Below are positions 13,204 through 18,180 of a stretch of 18,180 bases of DNA, piece by piece. Each line of letters opens with the position of its first letter. The stretch's first letter is position 1. The stretch spans positions 1 to 18,180 of the forward strand of contig VGPI01000012.1 of the NCBI GenBank assembly GCA_016875595.1, read 5' to 3'. Position numbers and translations under genes: made by a program. The DNA comes from Candidatus Cloacimonadota bacterium (GTDB lineage Bacteria > Cloacimonadota > Cloacimonadia > Cloacimonadales > Cloacimonadaceae). Under the pieces are notes generated by a model. It searched no databases, had not been told where the DNA came from, and worked only from the letters and a program-made list of their open reading frames with translations.

Positions 13204-15874
13204 ATTTATTGTCCTGCTCCTGCTTCAGATTCCGCTCATCCTCTGCGGGATCTTCGACTGGAAGACCATCTCTACCAATCACTTCACCATATATCACCAA
13301 CAAGGCTGGGAATTGGAAGCCTGGAAGGTCCTGGAAACAATGGAGACACACCGCCCCTTCGTAGAGGAACTGACCGGCAATTCCCGCCAAGGACAGGCAG
13401 TGATTATCCAGGACATGGGCAATCTCGTCAATGGCTATGTCAATCCCGTCCGCGATATCATCACGCTTTATGCCCATTTTCCCAGTGGTGGCGATCTGGA
13501 CTACATCGAGGACTGGTGGACGACCGTTGGCGTGCATGAATACATCCACATGCTCCAGATCACTCAGGAAGGCGGCACACCCATGATCTTGCGGAAAACG
13601 CTCGGAAATCTTCTCTATACCAATCAATTACATCCCATGTGGATGATCGAGGGCATCACTGTATATGGAGAATCGGAACTCTCGCCCTACAGCGGAAGGC
13701 TCAATGGTGGCTCATACCAGGCAGGCATCGCCACCCTTGCCAAACTGGATAAACTCCCATCAGCCACCAAGGCTTCATACCTGTCTCATGATCACCCTCA
13801 TGTCCATTACTATGGCATGGGCGGTGCTTTTTTCCGCTTTTTGGCGGAGCAATATGGCGAAGATAAGTTTGCCGCTGTCTACCGGATAAATGGCAGCCGT
13901 TTAGGTGCTTATGCCACGCCATTTCTGCCGGAAGTGGGCATCGACCAATCCGTGAAACAAGTCTATGGCAAGCGCCTGCCCCAATTGTGGGATGAATGGC
14001 GTCAAGCAGAGAAAGATGAAGCGGATGGTTTTGTCCTGCCTGCCCGTTATGTAACTCAAACAGGCTGGTTCAAGAATCATCTCCGTCAATTTGACGGCTT
14101 GCTATACTACACTTCCTTTGAACCGGTCAAGGCAGATGTCAACAGCACTTTCGGCGCTCATGTCTTGTATGAGTATGATCCTGCTACGGACATCCACAAG
14201 CCACTGCTGCGTCAGGCAAGAGATTTTCCTGCCTCGTTTCAGATCACTCCGGAGCATATATTCTACACCCGGACTGAATACCGCCGCGGCTTTGCCAATA
14301 CCGATGACGGCGGTTGGGGCGGAGAGACCCAATTGCGCCGGCGTGACCGGAAGAGCAGCGACGACACACTGATCTGGCAAGGTGCGATCCGTGCCTTTAC
14401 TGTCCTGACCGATGCTAATATCATCTTAGCTCTTGACCGCCCGCATCATCAGGGCTCCATAGTCAGGATCATCACGCCTCAGGGCTCTGTCCGGGATGAA
14501 TTTGCCACCGATCACCTGATCACAACAATCTACACCCACAAAAGCAGGATCTACGTCAGTGCCCGCAGTTACTGGCGTAATAGCAGCATCTATCATCTCG
14601 ACCCGGTCAATCACTCGCTTTTTCCTGTGCTGGACTCTCCTTTTGCCGAACACCTGACCGGATTCTATGATGATCTCTTCGTATATACCACCAACTATGA
14701 AGGCTATCTCCATTCCTATATGCTCGACGCGGTGTCCGGAACCGTCTATCGCATCGCCGGCGCATCATACATGACCTCCGCTCAGGTGGATCGAACCGAT
14801 GAGCATGTCCACTTTATCACCATGAGCGACAAGGGCTATGAGCTTGGAGCGGAACGCTTTGGTTTGGTCGAATATGATTTTCCCGAGTATAAAGAGCCCC
14901 AGCCACCTTTTCCCGAGAGAAGGGACATCCCTACTGATGGGCAGGTCGCCGGGATCAAAGTCCGAAATGGCGGTTATTGGAACAATCTGGCTCACCTGCT
15001 CTACCCCCGGATGTTCCGCTTGCCCTTGGTCATGGTGCAGGGTGACAGCGTCGCCGTGGGCGTCGTTCTCGTAGGTTCCGATGCGGTCGGAGACATCCCG
15101 TACTGGCAGATGGAATTGCTCTATGACTTCCATCAGCAGGAACCCCGCCTCAGATTTACCGTGGATAACAACCTCCTCCTGCCCCTCCAGCATACGATTA
15201 CGTATAGTAGTTTTGACGACCATACGGTGATCTCAAACCAATATGTTGAACTTCTGCGACGCAATAACTGGGGGATTGATCATATTCGCGCCGGATTTGC
15301 CTTCACTGCCAGGGATGAATTACAACGGCGCACCTTGAGTCCCTATTTGGATCTATCATACTCAAACTATGGCTTTGACCTGTCCAATCGCCTGCTGATG
15401 AACTGGGAGGATGCCGATATCCTCGGCTCGGATCGCCGGCGTCGCGGTTTCATCTCCCTCCACCGGATGCGGATGTTGATCCCGTGGGACAGCCAATTGA
15501 GTGCCTTTGCCCAGTTTGTCCACGATCCCGATGCCGGGGATGACGAGGTCTTTTTCCCCATCCGCGGCTACAACGACCCTCTGGCAGCCAATCAGGGAGC
15601 CCTGATGCAATTCACTATCTCCCGCATCATCGCCCAAGTGCGTCAGGGTCTCTGGAATCCGCAGATTTATCTGGAAGATATCGGTCTCGGTGTCTTTACC
15701 GATCTTGCCCTGCCCGATCAAGGACAGGGAGTAAACATGCAGTATGCCTTTGGACTGGAACTCAAAGCCGAGACCAGCGTTGGATTCTTTATGCCGCTTC
15801 AGACCACTTTCCGCATAGCATACAACCGTGAAGGTAAGGTGCAGCCCTCCTTCTCCCTCTCCTCCATTTTCTAA
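13196..15874 (+). CDS. Exported metallopeptidase-like / beta-propeller / outer-membrane barrel protein
   Basis: This 892-residue protein begins with a probable signal peptide (RRFIVLLLLQIPLILCG). Residues about 25-280 resemble a peptidase MA-type gluzincin. H114-E115-Y-I-H118 is the zinc motif, and WMIEG places the third ligand at E152, followed by VYGE. The middle (about 285-570) consists of TolB/propeller-like blades such as YYTSFEP, HIFYTRTEY and LFVYTTNYEG. The last 280 or so residues look like an outer-membrane beta-barrel with an Omp85-like PIRGYNDP (R790-G791-Y792), alternating hydrophobic strands and a terminal phenylalanine. It would sit in the outer membrane with the protease-like part periplasmic or surface-exposed. 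ATG 13196 overlaps wecB by 8 nt, which ties it to the polysaccharide operon. The domain calls for the propeller and barrel are less certain than the zinc site. Confidence 0.8.
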   Translation: MRRFIVLLLLQIPLILCGIFDWKTISTNHFTIYHQQGWELEAWKVLETMETHRPFVEELTGNSRQGQAVIIQDMGNLVNGYVNPVRDIITLYAHFPSGGDLDYIEDWWTTVGVHEYIHMLQITQEGGTPMILRKTLGNLLYTNQLHPMWMIEGITVYGESELSPYSGRLNGGSYQAGIATLAKLDKLPSATKASYLSHDHPHVHYYGMGGAFFRFLAEQYGEDKFAAVYRINGSRLGAYATPFLPEVGIDQSVKQVYGKRLPQLWDEWRQAEKDEADGFVLPARYVTQTGWFKNHLRQFDGLLYYTSFEPVKADVNSTFGAHVLYEYDPATDIHKPLLRQARDFPASFQITPEHIFYTRTEYRRGFANTDDGGWGGETQLRRRDRKSSDDTLIWQGAIRAFTVLTDANIILALDRPHHQGSIVRIITPQGSVRDEFATDHLITTIYTHKSRIYVSARSYWRNSSIYHLDPVNHSLFPVLDSPFAEHLTGFYDDLFVYTTNYEGYLHSYMLDAVSGTVYRIAGASYMTSAQVDRTDEHVHFITMSDKGYELGAERFGLVEYDFPEYKEPQPPFPERRDIPTDGQVAGIKVRNGGYWNNLAHLLYPRMFRLPLVMVQGDSVAVGVVLVGSDAVGDIPYWQMELLYDFHQQEPRLRFTVDNNLLLPLQHTITYSSFDDHTVISNQYVELLRRNNWGIDHIRAGFAFTARDELQRRTLSPYLDLSYSNYGFDLSNRLLMNWEDADILGSDRRRRGFISLHRMRMLIPWDSQLSAFAQFVHDPDAGDDEVFFPIRGYNDPLAANQGALMQFTISRIIAQVRQGLWNPQIYLEDIGLGVFTDLALPDQGQGVNMQYAFGLELKAETSVGFFMPLQTTFRIAYNREGKVQPSFSLSSIF

Positions 15875-15903
15875 ACGCCTACACCAATAGTCTATTTGCC
15901 AAC

Positions 15904-15936
15904 AAAGGGCTGGATCCAATCCAGCCCTTTTATTTT
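15904..15936 (+). terminator. Intrinsic terminator after the polysaccharide operon
   Basis: A perfect 12-bp stem, AAAGGGCTGGAT with ATCCAGCCCTTT (15904-15915 and 15919-15930), closes on a 3-nt loop CCA and is followed by TATTTT. It lies 30 nt after the stop of the barrel gene. The stem is symmetrical enough to act on either strand. Confidence 0.92.
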
Positions 15937-16157
15937 GCCCAGTTTTTTCCTGAGAATTGCATATAAAAAATAGTACTTGACGAAGATACAAAGATGAAAA
16001 ACAATGCAATTGGTCGAGTGACCATATATAGAGTGTATAAGCGAGGATAACAAGAATGTCCTCAAACAACCCCAGAAACAATGAGTTGGAATTTACACCA
16101 ACATTTGGGGCTCAACTTGCTTGTGCCGGTCATACCTGACGAAAAAAGGAGTCACCC
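15937..16157 (+). promoter_or_regulatory. Intergenic region with a weak candidate promoter
   Basis: This A/T-rich region separates the terminated operon from the next gene and should hold its promoter. A candidate is TTGACG at 15977-15982 with AACAAT at 16000-16005 (17-nt spacing), but the second hexamer is poor and FCB promoters may differ. An 8-nt inverted pair, AATTGCAT (15955-15962) and ATGCAATT (16004-16011), surrounds it. AAAAGGAG at 16144-16151 is a good ribosome-binding site for the gene at 16158. No coding sequence is seen on the plus strand. Confidence 0.35.
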
Positions 16158-17684
16158 ATGAAAACAGAATGGCTACTTATAGCCGTCCTTATGATCATTT
16201 CGGTCTTTGTTTACGCCCAGGAGCCGCAGCTTGTGGTGAATGCCATTGCTACGACGCCAATCCCCTATGCTTACGATTATGTGATTAAACTGCCGGGTGG
16301 TGACCTTCAATTCTACAAATATACTCACTCAGCTTCCTCCATCCAGATCAATGGATTCCAATTCCTTGCCGAGACGAATCAGATAACGGATCTGGTAAAT
16401 ATCGGAACGGTCACTGGTCTGGTAGGCATCGAACCATTTAATAATATATACTTAATCAGATACGGTAAATTATACTATATCACCAAATTCGCATCAGGAA
16501 TAGGAGTTATTGTTCTCGACCAGAATACGCTCTTTTATCGCGTGATAGATGAGTTCAGTTATGGCAACTACTTTGTGTTATACAGGCAGACCGATATCGT
16601 GGCTGAGGACGCCCTGGCTATTGCATTGCCGGATAGTTTGGTTTTATATAACCTTCAAGACGGGAGTTTTCAAAACTTGCTCCAGGGTGATGAGTATCAA
16701 TGCGAAATCTCACACACTCCAGCAGTGGTTGCATTGCCGGAGAGTTACTTCATTTATGCAAAAGATACGGGTGCGGGTAGTCATCCAGAAGTTTGGTTTA
16801 TCTTCGATTTCGAAGGAAATCACATCGCAGTGCAGTCCTCCAACGATCCGGATTTATTAATTAGCCAGTTTGGTAAGCTATCCGAAGATTATCCCAATAA
16901 AGTATTTGGGCGATGGTACATACCCACGCCCACATTATTGGAACAAGACGCCTGGCTGGAGTGCTCATTTATCGAACCTGATTCATTACATTATTACTTC
17001 TTTTATTCTCCATATTGGTCTGCTTACACTACTCAGATATCTTCATTTGGGAATGACCGAATTCTTAGGATGATTGAGAGTAATCTTGGCTACATTATGT
17101 TATGCAATTATGCTCCTCTGGAACAGCATCCTCAGGAGGTTTACAGTTTTGTCTTTGGGAACCACAATCCGCGAATATCTCCTATCTCTAATGAGATTAC
17201 GACCATGAGTGTCCGTCTGCCTGACTCCATTGCCATTCTTGCTCTATGGACGCATGACTTTCCCACTGTCCACGAGTTTTACTTTCCCGCTCCTACGACT
17301 ACTCAATTTGGGTGCACTGCTTTCACTCAGAACGACCTGCTCCACATTATCAATAATCAAGCGATCTACTCCTATTATGTCGGCGTTTCCACATCAGTAT
17401 CAGATGAGGTGGCGGACATTCCATCTACCGATCTTCTGATCTACCCCAATCCTGTTCGTCAGGGACAGTTGATAACCATCGAGTCATCTGCCAAACAGCC
17501 AATGATCATAGACATTTACAATCTCAAAGGACAGCTGGTGCAGACCCTCACTCTGGACGGATCAGGAAAATGCCGGTGGAACCTGAGCGACCCTCAAGGC
17601 AAGGGATTAGCATCAGGACTATACATTGTAAAACAGCGTGGGTATGACGAGGTAAAGCCCCGTAAACTCATGCTAATAAAATAA
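16158..17684 (+). CDS. Secreted protein with type IX-like C-terminal sorting domain
   Basis: This 508-residue protein starts with a clear signal peptide (LLIAVLMIISVFVYAQ, cleavage likely after YAQ). It ends with a Por-secretion-type tail of about 80 residues. YPNP lies at residues 429-432, followed by the strand pattern PMIIDIYNLKGQLVQTL, the GLASGLYIVK segment and a basic end KPRKLMLIK. Such tails direct export by the type IX secretion system and attachment to surface polysaccharide in FCB bacteria. The body (30-420) contains repeated aromatic beta-strand segments, possibly a propeller-like ligand-binding domain, but I do not recognise a family. It lies after the terminator, so it is a separate unit from the sugar genes. 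The link to the glycan is speculative, although T9SS cargo is often anchored to A-LPS-like glycans. Confidence 0.85.
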   Translation: MKTEWLLIAVLMIISVFVYAQEPQLVVNAIATTPIPYAYDYVIKLPGGDLQFYKYTHSASSIQINGFQFLAETNQITDLVNIGTVTGLVGIEPFNNIYLIRYGKLYYITKFASGIGVIVLDQNTLFYRVIDEFSYGNYFVLYRQTDIVAEDALAIALPDSLVLYNLQDGSFQNLLQGDEYQCEISHTPAVVALPESYFIYAKDTGAGSHPEVWFIFDFEGNHIAVQSSNDPDLLISQFGKLSEDYPNKVFGRWYIPTPTLLEQDAWLECSFIEPDSLHYYFFYSPYWSAYTTQISSFGNDRILRMIESNLGYIMLCNYAPLEQHPQEVYSFVFGNHNPRISPISNEITTMSVRLPDSIAILALWTHDFPTVHEFYFPAPTTTQFGCTAFTQNDLLHIINNQAIYSYYVGVSTSVSDEVADIPSTDLLIYPNPVRQGQLITIESSAKQPMIIDIYNLKGQLVQTLTLDGSGKCRWNLSDPQGKGLASGLYIVKQRGYDEVKPRKLMLIK

Positions 17685-17690
17685 AGGAGG
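17683..17690 (+). promoter_or_regulatory. Strong ribosome-binding site deciding the start at 17701
   Basis: AAAGGAGG overlaps the stop codon of the upstream gene and lies 10 nt before ATG 17701. It supports that ATG, not the in-frame TTG at 17715, as the original start of the frameshifted gene. Confidence 0.75.
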
Positions 17691-17700
17691 TTAGAATCTC

Positions 17701-18180
17701 ATGAAGAATATCATTTGATTCTCGGCTGTGTTTGTTTGCTTATGCCGATCTTGGCACAAGATTTTACGGACAATGCGGAGTGTATTTTACTTCACCTTAT
17801 GAACGGGGCGAACCCGCGGTTGGAACAAGGGATCGTAGTTACTGGTATTCCTGAGATCGATTCCCTTAATGCTATGCTATATGCCAATAACTTTCAATAC
17901 TATGACTTTACCTGGACCACACGCTTGAAGTATATCCTTCAGATCTATTTCGATCCGGATCATACTCCGGAGGTGGAAGTAAATTGCATTTGTATCAATC
18001 AGCAGTTCAGGGAATAGGAGGTCAGGCAGAATTTATCCCCAAACCGGAAGTCGAGATGATCCCCGGTGAATATCTCTACTCAGAAAATGTTTATCATGAG
18101 CATGATACGCTATGGCCACTTTACATTGATAATGATGAGAAGAGAAACTGGCGAATATTTCCTCTTTTACTCAAGTTTGA
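17701..18180 (+). pseudogene. Secreted protein gene with two apparent frameshifts, truncated by window end
   Basis: ATG 17701 opens MKNII and then meets TGA. Adding one T to the CATTTG run gives a convincing signal peptide continuing LILGCVCLLMPILAQ, in the frame that is open from 17715 to 18017. That frame stops at 18015-18017. Adding one A to the GTAAATTG run near 17980 instead leads into a frame (KLHLYQSAVQGIGGQAEF...) that stays open to the window end. Both lesions look like single-base losses in A/T runs, so either gene decay or assembly error is possible. The restored protein has the order signal peptide, then TGIPEIDSLNAML, then AEFIPKPE and a possible domain start. This vaguely resembles the propeptide of a subtilase, but that call is weak. 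Confidence 0.65.

Noticed and set aside
15659..15668. CCGCAGATTT in the barrel gene as another cassette footprint
   Set aside because: It is a single unit within normally conserved coding sequence with no neighbouring units, most likely chance.
15362..16081. Minus-strand ORF of 239 codons over the end of the barrel gene
   Set aside because: It runs antisense through a well-supported gene and the terminator, shows no recognisable family, and has no ribosome-binding site.

Overview
The window is part of a surface-polysaccharide (O-antigen or capsule) biosynthesis locus, with every convincing gene on the + strand. It is probably from the FCB superphylum, and a Candidatus Cloacimonadota-like bacterium is my best guess. 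This assignment is inference. It rests on a C-terminal tail of the type IX secretion kind (gene at 16158), the Gram-negative outer-membrane barrel protein at 13196, a sugar-transferase architecture familiar from Bacteroidota-type genomes, and two GxxExxY genes with CGCAGAT-type repeats.

Layout. Positions 3-905 hold the end of a right-handed beta-helix protein and 909-1991 a DUF354 GT-B-like protein. Then come the three enzymes that convert UDP-GlcNAc to UDP-N-acetyl-L-fucosamine: capE (2037-3053), capF (3531-4805) and capG (4996-6132). Next are two NodB-like deacetylases (6144-7864, overlapping by ATGA), a left-handed beta-helix acyltransferase (7869-8501), a UDP-sugar C4-epimerase-like SDR protein (8538-9470), a VanZ-like membrane protein (9484-9906), a polyprenyl-phosphate sugar-1-phosphate transferase that would start the repeat unit on the lipid carrier (9925-11520), a WecB-type UDP-GlcNAc 2-epimerase (12124-13203), and an 892-residue exported metallopeptidase-like/propeller/outer-membrane-barrel protein (13196-15874). 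A strong intrinsic terminator at 15904-15936 closes this run. Downstream lie a secreted protein with a sorting tail (16158-17684) and a secreted protein broken by two apparent single-base losses (17701 to the window end).

The unusual part is the repeat DNA in this operon. Two genes for GxxExxY proteins (PD-(D/E)XK nuclease-like fold) sit at operon junctions as small cassettes bounded by inverted repeats built from CGC(A/T)GATT units. The second cassette (about 11517-12114) has 33-nt terminal inverted repeats matching at 30 positions and is flanked by a 7-nt direct repeat GAGTAAT. Removing the cassette with one copy of that repeat on paper restores a sugar-transferase stop codon that overlaps the wecB start as ATGA, behind a GGAG ribosome-binding site. 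This is strong internal evidence that the cassette was inserted. A third footprint, made of CGCAGAT units, CACGGAT-type units and AATTCTC units, lies in frame inside capF and adds roughly 55 residues between its two domains. A fourth, palindromic element fills the capF-capG gap. Thus the capE-capF junction, capF itself and the capF-capG junction all carry inserted repeat DNA, yet all three reading frames remain open.

I see no tRNA, rRNA, CRISPR array, canonical transposase or replication origin. The only stretches without genes of appreciable size are 4806-4995, 11970-12123 and 15875-16157, and each is described below.
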